Positions 52,276 through 60,502 of a stretch of 64,000 bases of DNA are shown here, piece by piece (position 1 is the first letter of the stretch; every line of letters starts with the position of its first letter). Both the position numbers and the translations under genes were made by a program. The notes beneath the pieces were generated by a model. It saw only the letters and a program-made list of their open reading frames with translations, ran no database searches and was not told the DNA's origin. The stretch lies in NCBI GenBank assembly GCA_016218025.1, contig JACRFD010000073.1:68001-132000 (forward strand), written 5' to 3'. The DNA is from Ignavibacteriales bacterium. GTDB lineage: Bacteria; Bacteroidota; Ignavibacteria; UBA10030; SZUA-254.

Positions 52276-53354
52276 GCGAAGTACGATTAATGAAAGGTAA
52301 CGAAGCCGCAGCTGAAGCATCAATCCTTGCCGGATGCGATGCGTATTTTGGTTATCCTATAACACCACAATCGGAAATAATAGAATATCTATCCGATCAG
52401 GGACGAAAACGTGGAATGATTGTAATGCAAGTAGAAAGTGAAGTCGCAGCCATAAACATGATTTATGGTGCTGCAGGTGCGGGTGCAAGAACTATGACCA
52501 CCTCCTCAAGTCCCGGAGTCAGTTTGATGCAGGAAGGAATTTCATATATCGCAAGTGCAGAGCTTCCTTGTTTGTTGGTAAATATCAACCGTGGCGGACC
52601 GGGATTGGGAACTATTCAGCCTTCTCAGGGAGATTATTTCCAATCAGTCAAAGGCGGCGGACATGGTGATTATCATTTAATTGTTCTTGCTCCAGCCAGT
52701 GTTCAGGAAATGGCAGACTTTGTATATCTTGGATTTGATCTTGCGGATAAATATCGTAATCCTGTTCTTATTCTTGCCGATGGGGCTCTTGGACAAATGA
52801 TGGAGAAAGTCGTTTTTCCAAATTATGATCCCAAGGCACATAAACTTCCTAAACCGTGGGCAACAGTCGGTAAAACTCCCGATCGAGAACCGAATGTTAT
52901 TACATCGCTTCATCTTCATTCCGAAGATATGGAAAAAATAAATCTCCGCCTTCAAGAGAAATACAGAAAAATCGAAGCGAATGAAGTCAGGTATGAATTA
53001 ATAAATACCGATGGCGCTGATGTTTTAATGGTTGCTTATGGTTTGACAGCCAGAATCTGTCAGCGAGTTATTGAGCTTGCTCAACAAGCTGGAATTAAGG
53101 TTGGCTTGGTAAGACCCATTTCTTTATATCCATATCCTTATGAAATTATTTCTAAACTGACAGAAAAGATAAAAGGATATTTTGTGGTTGAAATGAATGC
53201 GGGCCAGATGGTAGAAGATGTTAGATTAGGTGTAAATGGAAAAGTGCCGGTTGGATTCTATGGAAGAATGGGTGGAATAATTCCAACTGCTGAAGAAATA
53301 TTACAAAATTTACAAAAGTTTGTTAAGACTGTATCAGTGAAGGAGAAAAAATAA
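52272..53354 (+). CDS. vorB: 2-oxoacid:ferredoxin oxidoreductase alpha subunit (KorA/VorB-like)
   Basis: The protein has 360 residues. The signature region is [72 protein letters not shown] and GGGHGDYH. The last motifs resemble 2-oxoisovalerate (VorB) enzymes, while neighbouring glutamate dehydrogenases suggest 2-oxoglutarate as a substrate. The choice cannot be made from sequence alone. It forms the pyrimidine-binding part of the thiamine site with the beta subunit and makes acyl-CoA, CO2 and reduced ferredoxin. Confidence 0.9.
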   Translation: MSEVRLMKGNEAAAEASILAGCDAYFGYPITPQSEIIEYLSDQGRKRGMIVMQVESEVAAINMIYGAAGAGARTMTTSSSPGVSLMQEGISYIASAELPCLLVNINRGGPGLGTIQPSQGDYFQSVKGGGHGDYHLIVLAPASVQEMADFVYLGFDLADKYRNPVLILADGALGQMMEKVVFPNYDPKAHKLPKPWATVGKTPDREPNVITSLHLHSEDMEKINLRLQEKYRKIEANEVRYELINTDGADVLMVAYGLTARICQRVIELAQQAGIKVGLVRPISLYPYPYEIISKLTEKIKGYFVVEMNAGQMVEDVRLGVNGKVPVGFYGRMGGIIPTAEEILQNLQKFVKTVSVKEKK

Positions 53355-53355
53355 T

Positions 53356-54171
53356 ATGGCAGATGCTCAAGTTCTGACAAATGGCATGGAAACAGTTTGG
53401 GAAAAACCCAGAACATTAAGTGAAACAAGAATGCATTATTGTCCCGGCTGCGGACACGGTGTAGTTCATAAAGTGTTGATGGAAGTAATTAATGATATGG
53501 GACTTCAGGATAAAACTATCGGGGTTGCACCCGTTGGATGTTCTGTTATCGCATACAATTACATGAATATCGATATGCAGGAAGCCGCTCATGGCAGAGC
53601 AACTGCTGTTGCCACAGGTGTGAAAAGAGTGTTACCCGATAAACTCGTTTTTACATATCAAGGTGACGGTGATCTTGCTGCAATAGGAACAGCCGAAACT
53701 ATTCACGCATGTAACCGTGGTGAAAATTTCCTGATAATTTTTATAAATAATGCTATTTATGGAATGACAGGTGGACAAATGGCTCCGACTTCTCTGCTGG
53801 GAATGGTTACAAGCACCACACCGGAAGGGAGACAAATTGAAACTCAAGGTCATCCAATAAAAATTACCGAGATGGTAGCAACATTGCCCGGCACTTATTA
53901 TATCACACGTCAATCTATTCACACTCCTACAACTGTCAGGCATTTCAAAAAAGCTGTTGAAAAAGCTTTCAAACATCAAATGGAGAAAAAAGGGACCTGC
54001 CTTATAGAAGTGGTTTCAAATTGTCCGTCGGGATGGAAGATGACGCCCTTAGAAGCGAATAAATGGTTAGATCAAAATATGTTCCCTATCTTTCCTCCCG
54101 GTGATATTAAAGTTGACGGCAAACTTGTAGAGAAAAAACAAGTTATATCTCAGAAAAAGGAGATAAAATAA
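53356..54171 (+). CDS. 2-oxoacid:ferredoxin oxidoreductase beta (thiamine diphosphate) subunit
   Basis: The protein has 271 residues and binds thiamine diphosphate. It shows HYCPGCGHGVVHKVL, GVAPVGCSVIAYNYM, HGRATAVATGVKR, the metal/ThDP motif YQGDGDLAAIGTAE followed by NNAIYGMTGGQMAPTS, and CPSGWKM. The start is 2 bases after the alpha stop and the end overlaps the gamma start by one base, showing a tight operon. Confidence 0.94.
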   Translation: MADAQVLTNGMETVWEKPRTLSETRMHYCPGCGHGVVHKVLMEVINDMGLQDKTIGVAPVGCSVIAYNYMNIDMQEAAHGRATAVATGVKRVLPDKLVFTYQGDGDLAAIGTAETIHACNRGENFLIIFINNAIYGMTGGQMAPTSLLGMVTSTTPEGRQIETQGHPIKITEMVATLPGTYYITRQSIHTPTTVRHFKKAVEKAFKHQMEKKGTCLIEVVSNCPSGWKMTPLEANKWLDQNMFPIFPPGDIKVDGKLVEKKQVISQKKEIK

Positions 54172-54728
54172 TGACACACGAAATTTTATTTGCTGGATTT
54201 GGCGGACAAGGAATACTCTCCATGGGCATGACGCTTGCGTATGCCGGTATCATAGAGGGAAAAGAAGTTACATGGATGCCTTCATATGGACCCGAAATGC
54301 GCGGAGGAACCGCTAATTGCATAGTGATTGTATCTGATAAACGGATAAGCTCTCCGATTATCGGCAAGTTCGATGCACTTATCGCAATGAATCAACCTTC
54401 GCTCGATAAATTCGAAAGTGCAGTAAAACCGAATGGAATAATTATGTACGACAGCGGAAACATAATTGTACCTCCTACAAGAACCGATGTAACAATTGCT
54501 GCTGTGCCGGTTGATGTAGAAGCCTTAAAATTGAATAATCTAAAAGTTAGAAATATGATTATGGTGGGGGCATTTTTGAGTATTTGCCAAGTAGTTGATA
54601 CGGGAACTGTGGTAAAAGCACTGGCAAAAGTTTTGCCTGAAAGATATCATCATATGTTGAAAATTAATCAGGAAGCTCTGCAACGCGGAGAAAAAATAGT
54701 TATTGAAGCAGCTACACCATTAGCCTAG
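54171..54728 (+). CDS. 2-oxoacid:ferredoxin oxidoreductase gamma subunit
   Basis: The 185-residue subunit has the family opening LFAGFGGQGILSMGMTLAYA, then TWMPSYGPEMRGGTANC and GKFDALIAMNQPS. It binds CoA in related enzymes. It completes the four-subunit complex and shares the single A with the beta stop. Confidence 0.93.
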   Translation: MTHEILFAGFGGQGILSMGMTLAYAGIIEGKEVTWMPSYGPEMRGGTANCIVIVSDKRISSPIIGKFDALIAMNQPSLDKFESAVKPNGIIMYDSGNIIVPPTRTDVTIAAVPVDVEALKLNNLKVRNMIMVGAFLSICQVVDTGTVVKALAKVLPERYHHMLKINQEALQRGEKIVIEAATPLA

Positions 54729-54741
54729 ATGAGGTCGTATT

Positions 54742-54999
54742 ATGAAGAATGACGTTGAATGTGCCCAGTCCTGTAAAGGATTTTGCAATGCGTTAGAGAT
54801 TGCAACTCTCAGAGAAAAAGAAACGATAATTCAATATGATTCATTGAGAGATGAATGCAATTACCCTGATGTAAAAGCAATTCTTAATGAATTGATAATT
54901 CAAAGACAAAAAACTATCCGTTTACTTGAAGAGGCAAAGGTTCTCATCAAGTCGAAATTCGATGTACTTGATCAAATTCAAAATGGATTTGAAGGTTAA
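54742..54999 (+). CDS. Small helical protein of unknown function
   Basis: The protein has 85 residues. The N-terminus has three cysteines (ECAQSCKGFC); the rest is amphipathic helices (ATLREKETIIQYDSLRDE and AILNELIIQRQKTIRLLEE) like half of a ferritin/rubrerythrin-type bundle. It lies 13 bases after the gamma subunit and is probably co-transcribed with the oxidoreductase. A terminator follows. No function is assigned. Confidence 0.6.
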   Translation: MKNDVECAQSCKGFCNALEIATLREKETIIQYDSLRDECNYPDVKAILNELIIQRQKTIRLLEEAKVLIKSKFDVLDQIQNGFEG

Positions 55000-55015
55000 A
55001 ACAACGATTCTATAA

Positions 55016-55050
55016 CCGCATTGAAAATTAAGTTATCAAGCGGATTTTTA
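55016..55050 (+). terminator. Terminator of the oxidoreductase operon
   Basis: CCGC-(A)-TTGA (55016-55024) pairs with TCAA-GCGG (55036-55043) with one bulged A, followed by ATTTTTATATT. Confidence 0.65.
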
Positions 55051-55108
55051 TATTATCGATCCTGAAAATAATTATTCGGGATTAGATACAAATTAAAAAT
55101 ATCTTAAC

Positions 55109-56095
55109 ATGCAGTCTAAGTTTGATATGATGGAAACACACTGCGATTTTCGTCCCCGGATGATCGTCTGGCAATTGATTGCAGATAAAACTTCGGATAA
55201 TCATATCGAAAATTCCTTGACGCGGCATGAATGTATTAGAATCATAGATAATCTTGTAAAAGTTGCAAAGCCGATTGTTGTGCTAACCGGAGATTCGCTG
55301 ATTACTAGACCTGATTTGTATGAAATTGTTGGTTATGGCAATGCGCTCGGATTAAAAATGATCATTGAACTTCTTCCTGAACAAATTACAGATGCGCTTC
55401 TGGAACAGTATAAAGCGTTCGGAGCGCGTACCTTCCGGTTGGTCCTGAATAATCATGTAATTGAAGATAGTGAAACAAGGTTCCGTCAATCGGAAGAATT
55501 TCACTCGTTGATGTGCGCTGTTAATCGTTTAAAGTCGAAAGATTATGAACTACATTTCAGCTATTTAGTCTCAGAACCAGATCTTCGCCGTCTTAGTTAT
55601 AACTTAGATTTCGCTTTCAGGATGAGTGGACATGGATTATATTGTCATCTCCGGTTCAATCGGAACGTGAGAGAAGTTTCGTTATTTGATGACCAAGTTA
55701 TGTCGTTAGATGAGTTTATCTCGAAGATCTCGGATATTAAATTTCTTCTGCCAAGCGATATGTATCTCTCACCGCAGTGCGTCAAGTATAAACCTTATCC
55801 TGAAGGCGGATCATCCGATTTCGATTTCTCAGATATGAAACACCCGAATTGGATTCATCAATGTCTGGCAGGAAAAACATTCGCATTTATCAATGAGACT
55901 GGAAAAGTATTTGCCTGCAGGGGTATGTGTAAAGAATGTGGCGATCTCCGCGAAGTGAATTACGATTTTAAAACGATTTGGAAAAATTCACAGATTTTAA
56001 AATTATTAAGAGAAAATTCGCGGTCATGTGTTCAAACCAGAATTTTAATGAAGCAAAAACGTGAAGCTCAGATCCCACAGATTCAAGCAACATGA
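55109..56095 (+). CDS. Radical-SAM/SPASM-fold protein lacking the catalytic cysteines
   Basis: The protein has 328 residues. It follows the radical-SAM layout of heme d1/AhbD-type enzymes: FRPRMIVWQLIADK where RPR..W..T..CNLRC is expected, VVLTGDSLITRPDLYEIV in place of TGGEPLLRPD, and a C-terminal SPASM-like segment (HQCLAGKTFAFINETGKV, then FACRGMCKECGDL and FKTIWKNSQILKLLRE). The CX3CX2C iron-sulfur motif is absent at the N-terminus, and the GGEP motif is degenerate. The C-terminal cysteines (about five) remain and could bind a cluster. It is therefore unlikely to make a 5'-deoxyadenosyl radical; a binding or chaperone role is possible but inferred. No clear ribosome site is seen. Confidence 0.7.
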   Translation: MQSKFDMMETHCDFRPRMIVWQLIADKTSDNHIENSLTRHECIRIIDNLVKVAKPIVVLTGDSLITRPDLYEIVGYGNALGLKMIIELLPEQITDALLEQYKAFGARTFRLVLNNHVIEDSETRFRQSEEFHSLMCAVNRLKSKDYELHFSYLVSEPDLRRLSYNLDFAFRMSGHGLYCHLRFNRNVREVSLFDDQVMSLDEFISKISDIKFLLPSDMYLSPQCVKYKPYPEGGSSDFDFSDMKHPNWIHQCLAGKTFAFINETGKVFACRGMCKECGDLREVNYDFKTIWKNSQILKLLRENSRSCVQTRILMKQKREAQIPQIQAT

Positions 56096-56114
56096 TAAAT
56101 AATAAAGGTGAGAA

Positions 56115-57416
56115 ATGAAAACAAAACAGAAAAAATATTCTATTGAATCAACATTAATTCACGGAAAGAATGTTACCAAAAAGTGGGACTTCAGTCATCA
56201 TGTGGTTCCACCAATTTCATCATCATGTACATTTAGGCTTGAATCTACGAAGCGCGGAGCATTGGGATTTGCCGAATTTGCTCATCACAATGATGAAAAC
56301 GCCATATCCGCTCGTGCACCGATCTATATTTATGACCGGCTTGGAGAACCTAATAAGGAAGTTCTTGAAGAAAATTTAGCGGCAGCAGAACATGGCGATG
56401 TTGCAGTGACCTTCTCCACCGGAATGGCTGCCGTTTCTGCAGCGTTCGGTGCAGTTACAGGCACAGGAGATGAAATCATTGCTCATAATATTTTATACGG
56501 ATGCACTTATTCTCTTTTAACAAATTGGTATCCTCGATATAAAATATCTACCAAGTTTGTGAATATGAAAGATTCAAAAAATATTCTTCGGGCAATAACC
56601 TCCCAAACCCGTGTTGTATATTTTGAAACACCTGTAAATCCCACACTAGAGTTAATCGACATTGGAGCAATTGTAAAGCTTGTAAAAAATCTGAATAAGA
56701 AAAGAGCAAAAGAAAGAAAAATCTATATTATTGTTGATAACACATTCGCTAGTCCGTATTGTCAAAGACCCATTGAACAAGGAGTAAATTTTGTCATAGC
56801 TTCATTAACAAAAAATATTTGTGGTTTTGGGACTGATATGGGGGGTGTTGTTATCGGTCCCAAGTGGAGTTTTGACATATTGCTTTTATACCGGAAAGAT
56901 TTCGGCGGAGCGCTTGCGGCAAAAAGTGCTTGGCCTCTTTTGGTTTACGGGTTGCCAAGTTTGGCAACAAGGATGAGGCAGGAAATTGTAACCGCTCATG
57001 CGGTTGCCTCGTTTCTGGAAAACGATTCGAGGGTTGAATTTGTAAGCTACCCGGGATTAAGATCGTTCCCGCAATTAGATCTGGCAAAAAAACAAATGAA
57101 GGATTATGACGGTAAATTTGCCCCGGGCTCTATCTTATATTTTGTTTTGAAGGGGAAGACTCCGCAGATTCAACATAATCGTGGAGAAAAATTTATTAAT
57201 TATGTTGCAAAGAATGCTTACTCGATTACGCTTGCAGTTAGCTTGGGACATATTAGAACATTGATCGAACATCCAAGTTCCATGACACACTCCGCCATTC
57301 CGCTTGATGAACAAATGAAGAGCGGGCTAAATCCCGGCGGAATCAGATTATCGGTCGGTCTCGAAAAACCTGCCGATATCATGAGAGATTTAGGCGATGC
57401 GCTGGACAACCTCTGA
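56115..57416 (+). CDS. Trans-sulfuration family PLP enzyme (possible methionine gamma-lyase)
   Basis: The protein has 433 residues of the Cys/Met PLP family, with a longer insert near NLNKKRAKERK. It shows IYIYDRLGEPNKEVLEENLA, FSTGMAAVSAAFGA, YFETPVNPTLELIDI, VDNTFASPYCQRP, the PLP Lys in IASLTKNICGFGTD and SLGHIRTLIEHPSSMTH. ILYGCTYSLL retains the Cys found in methionine gamma-lyases, unlike the paralogue at 30628. This supports, but does not prove, degradation of methionine to methanethiol, ammonia and 2-oxobutyrate, which the adjacent oxidoreductase could use. AAGGTGAG precedes the ATG. Confidence 0.85.
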   Translation: MKTKQKKYSIESTLIHGKNVTKKWDFSHHVVPPISSSCTFRLESTKRGALGFAEFAHHNDENAISARAPIYIYDRLGEPNKEVLEENLAAAEHGDVAVTFSTGMAAVSAAFGAVTGTGDEIIAHNILYGCTYSLLTNWYPRYKISTKFVNMKDSKNILRAITSQTRVVYFETPVNPTLELIDIGAIVKLVKNLNKKRAKERKIYIIVDNTFASPYCQRPIEQGVNFVIASLTKNICGFGTDMGGVVIGPKWSFDILLLYRKDFGGALAAKSAWPLLVYGLPSLATRMRQEIVTAHAVASFLENDSRVEFVSYPGLRSFPQLDLAKKQMKDYDGKFAPGSILYFVLKGKTPQIQHNRGEKFINYVAKNAYSITLAVSLGHIRTLIEHPSSMTHSAIPLDEQMKSGLNPGGIRLSVGLEKPADIMRDLGDALDNL

Positions 57417-57421
57417 TTAGT

Positions 57422-57877
57422 ATGATTTCAAAAGCATTTGTCGAAACATTTTTATCTAACAAAACATTTGCACTTGTCGGGTGTTCACGCACAGGTAAAA
57501 AATTCGGAAACACAATTTATCACGAACTAACTAAAAAGGGGTTCGTTGTATATCCGATTCATCCGGTTGCCGAGGAAATTAACGGTGTAAAATGTTTTAA
57601 AGATTTTCAATCGCTGCCCGAAAAAGTAAATTCTCTCATCATATCGATTAAGCCTAAAGATGCTGTTACCGTTCTTCCACATGCTGTATCGGCTGGAATA
57701 AAGTATGTTTGGATACAACAGGGATCATCATCACCTGAGGTTGTCAATATTTGTAAAGAGAACAACATCAAATTCACCGATGGTGAATGTATTTTAATGG
57801 CGGTTATCCCGAATAAATTTCCTCATATTATTCATACCTCAATCTGGAAATTGTTAGGACGATTTTCGGACCAATAA
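57422..57877 (+). CDS. CoA-binding domain protein
   Basis: The protein has 151 residues with a single Rossmann-type CoA-binding domain: TFALVGCSRTGKKFGNTIYHEL, GFVVYPIHP, SLIISIKPKDAVTVL and YVWIQQGSSSPEVV. Related domains bind CoA in acyl-CoA synthetases; stand-alone forms have no firm function. It starts 5 bases after the PLP enzyme and is probably in its operon. Confidence 0.88.
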   Translation: MISKAFVETFLSNKTFALVGCSRTGKKFGNTIYHELTKKGFVVYPIHPVAEEINGVKCFKDFQSLPEKVNSLIISIKPKDAVTVLPHAVSAGIKYVWIQQGSSSPEVVNICKENNIKFTDGECILMAVIPNKFPHIIHTSIWKLLGRFSDQ

Positions 57878-57988
57878 ATTTTTTTGGTGAAAATTTCCAC
57901 CAGCAATTTTACGAAGTACCCTTTCCGGCAACTTAAAAAAAAGAATCAACTTGGAAAACTAAAATTGATTATTAAATTGTTATACTAA

Positions 57989-58008
57989 TAAGGATAAAAT
58001 TATCCTAA
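57989..58008 (+). promoter_or_regulatory. DtxR/IdeR-like palindromic operator upstream of feoAB
   Basis: TAAGGATA-AAAT-TATCCTAA is palindromic with one mismatch, 48-67 bases before feoA. TAAGG.TA...TA.CCTAA resembles the iron-repressor box of the DtxR family (TTAGGTTAG...CTAACCTAA). The repressor gene is not in the window. Confidence 0.6.
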
Positions 58009-58055
58009 ACGATTTTCAGAGAAAAACACCGAAAATCTCTTAATAATGATAAATT

Positions 58056-58319
58056 ATGCAAAAAGATAAAGAATTACATCATTTAAATACAGTTAAAAGC
58101 GGGCAATGGATTCGTATTGTTTCAGTGCCACAAGGTGTATTGAAAGCCCAATTTGTAAGGCTGGGTATTCATGAAGGTGAAAAGGTAAAGTGCCTTGACC
58201 GCTTACCCGGAGGTACAATTGTTCTGCAGAAACACCGCCAGCACATCGCCGTAGGGAGTCAGTTAGCGAAACAAATCATAATATCTTTATGTATTGATAA
58301 AGGAATGCACCATGACTGA
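58056..58319 (+). CDS. feoA: FeoA ferrous-iron transport accessory protein
   Basis: This 87-residue SH3-like protein acts on FeoB at the inner face of the membrane. It shows LNTVKSGQWIRIVSV, LGIHEGEKVKCLDRLPGGTI and the terminal strand HIAVGSQLAKQI. The end overlaps feoB by eight bases. Confidence 0.92.
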   Translation: MQKDKELHHLNTVKSGQWIRIVSVPQGVLKAQFVRLGIHEGEKVKCLDRLPGGTIVLQKHRQHIAVGSQLAKQIIISLCIDKGMHHD

Positions 58320-60198
58320 TTCCGGTGAAGAAAATAGAAAGAAACATGTAGAAAAACATATCCATTTTGATTCTTCGTTTATCGAAAAAGAAAATCGCAA
58401 AGGGTCCATTGTCCTTGCCGGAAATCCTAATGTAGGCAAATCGCTTATCTTCAACGAATTAAGCGGGATGAACGTTGAAGTCTCAAATTATCCGGGTACA
58501 ACCGTTGAAGTGATAAAGGGAAATTATCGAGTATATAATGTATATGATACACCCGGTATTTACGGTGTTTCTTCATTCAACGACGAAGAGCGTGTTGCCC
58601 GCGATGTTATTCTGAATGCAGATATAATTATCAATGTTGTTGACGGAGTTCATCTCGAACGCGACCTTTTCCTCACTCAGCAGTTGATAGATATGGGAAA
58701 GCGGTTGGTTGTACTTGTAAATTTCATGGATGAAGTGAAGCGTCATCAAATTGAAATCGATTTGCAGCGACTATCAAAATTTTTGGGTGTTCCAGTTATT
58801 CCGATAATTGCAATTGAGAAAATTGGATTTGACCGGTTGGACGAAGCAATAGCAGAAGCATGTGAAGGAACCCAGCGGGAAGAAACGCACACCATTCTTC
58901 ATTCGATGTTGAAGATGGTTGGAACTCAGGCTGAAGCATTGTTAATCATGGAGGGTGATGAATATATCTCACAAAAACATGCAGTTGAACCAGGGAATCA
59001 TCGTGATGAAATCTATATTGAACGAAGAAATAGAGTTAATTACATAATCAGTCAGATTATAAAAGATGTCTCCACAAAGAAGAGATTTACCGACTTATTA
59101 AGCCGTTGGACGATACGACCGATTACAGGCATTCCGATTTTTATTTTTACTTTATATCTATCTTATCTTTTTGTTGGTAAATTTGTTGCGCAGGATGTTG
59201 TCAGTTTTACAGAAGTCCAGATAGGGCATAACCACTGGGAGCCATGGATTAGATCATTAATAACTGAATATATACCCGCTGCTTCATGGTGGAATAATAT
59301 TCTAGTAGGTGATTTTGGTATTATCACAATGACGACCACATACTTGTTATTTCTTTTGCTTCCTCTTGTCATTGCGTTCTATGCTTCGTTATCTCTGATG
59401 GAAGACAGCGGATATCTTCCACGACTTGCAACCATGGTTGATTCAACGCTAAACAAGATTGGACTCAACGGAAGGGCAATTATTCCGCTTATTCTCGGTT
59501 TCGGTTGTGTTACTTCTGCTACAATCACCACAAGATTGCTTAGTTCTGAAAGAGAAAAAACAATTGCAACAGCTCTCTTACAGTTTGCAATACCATGTTC
59601 AGCACAGATAGCAGTAATTGCCGCTCTTCTTGCAGGTGCGGGTTTTTTACCGATGTTGGTATATACAATAACAATTTTGTCTGTATTAATTGCGATCGGA
59701 ACAATTTTAAATAAAACACTTAAAGGGGAATCAACACCATTGCTGCTCGATTTACCTCCGATGAGGTTACCAAGGATAAACAATGTAATGCGAAAAACAA
59801 TGTTCCGTTCTTATAATTTCATGAAAGAAGCATCCGGGTGGTTTTTTGTAGGGGCTTTAGCTGTCGGGTTAGCTCAAAGCACCGGTGTTTTGGAGTTTTT
59901 AACACGGGGATTAAAACCATTGACAACCGGCTGGCTACAGCTCCCTGCTGAAGCGGCAACTGCTTTTGTTATGGGTGTTGTACGCCGCGATTTTGGCGCG
60001 GCGGGTTTATATCATTTGTCGTTATCTCCTATGCAGATTACAGTTGCGCTTGTTACAATCACACTTTTTGTTCCCTGCATCGCCTCTCTAATGGTAATGA
60101 TGAAAGAAAGGGGTTTGAAGGAGGGATTTATTATCTGGATCGGAACTTGGATTGTTGCATTTGCAATCGGTGGAATTGTCTCTCATATTGTTTTATGA
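58312..60198 (+). CDS. feoB: FeoB ferrous-iron transporter
   Basis: The protein has about 628 residues. The N-terminal GTPase domain has GNPNVGKSLIF (G1), YPGTTVEV (G2), DTPG (G3) and VNFMDEV (G4-type). The membrane domain begins at about residue 265 with about eight helices; its gate motifs include LMEDSGYLPR, LILGFGCVTSATITTR and VMGVVRRDFGAAGL. An in-frame ATG at 58294 is possible, but AAAGGAA is about seven bases before 58312 and the overlap with feoA is shorter. Its stop overlaps the next ATG (ATGA). Confidence 0.95.
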   Translation: MTDSGEENRKKHVEKHIHFDSSFIEKENRKGSIVLAGNPNVGKSLIFNELSGMNVEVSNYPGTTVEVIKGNYRVYNVYDTPGIYGVSSFNDEERVARDVILNADIIINVVDGVHLERDLFLTQQLIDMGKRLVVLVNFMDEVKRHQIEIDLQRLSKFLGVPVIPIIAIEKIGFDRLDEAIAEACEGTQREETHTILHSMLKMVGTQAEALLIMEGDEYISQKHAVEPGNHRDEIYIERRNRVNYIISQIIKDVSTKKRFTDLLSRWTIRPITGIPIFIFTLYLSYLFVGKFVAQDVVSFTEVQIGHNHWEPWIRSLITEYIPAASWWNNILVGDFGIITMTTTYLLFLLLPLVIAFYASLSLMEDSGYLPRLATMVDSTLNKIGLNGRAIIPLILGFGCVTSATITTRLLSSEREKTIATALLQFAIPCSAQIAVIAALLAGAGFLPMLVYTITILSVLIAIGTILNKTLKGESTPLLLDLPPMRLPRINNVMRKTMFRSYNFMKEASGWFFVGALAVGLAQSTGVLEFLTRGLKPLTTGWLQLPAEAATAFVMGVVRRDFGAAGLYHLSLSPMQITVALVTITLFVPCIASLMVMMKERGLKEGFIIWIGTWIVAFAIGGIVSHIVL

Positions 60199-60419
60199 GT
60201 ATCCTTGTGACAGAATCAGACAAGAATGATTCTTTAAAAGAGAAACTTCTTTCCGAGCAACGGGCTTGCGAGAAATGCAATTTTACAATCGAAAATCCAT
60301 TTGTTGAAAGATGTCCGCGTTGTTTTTCACTCCTTCCAAAGCTCAAGGTCGATTGTGATGGGTGTATGCATAAAATTTTGTGTCCCACCGGAAAAAATCG
60401 TAAATTTAATCCTCAATAA
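60195..60419 (+). CDS. Small Cys-rich protein linked to FeoB
   Basis: The protein has 74 residues from the ATG at 60195, which overlaps the feoB stop as ATGA; an upstream in-frame ATG at 60147 lies inside feoB and is rejected. Seven cysteines form CEKC, CPRC and CDGCMHKILC, suggesting two or three metal knuckles. It is not the winged-helix FeoC of enterobacteria, but its position suggests a role in iron transfer or FeoB control (inference). Confidence 0.7.
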   Translation: MSILVTESDKNDSLKEKLLSEQRACEKCNFTIENPFVERCPRCFSLLPKLKVDCDGCMHKILCPTGKNRKFNPQ

Positions 60420-60502
60420 TTGAATTCTTAAGTCCAAATTAATTTATTTCGGACAAAATTAACGGAATAATGGTTTACACTCACTTTTAACAGGAAACGT
60501 GT

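Noticed and set aside
60147..60194. Upstream ATG for the small Cys-rich protein
   Set aside because: It lies inside feoB; the ATG at 60195 gives the usual ATGA overlap.
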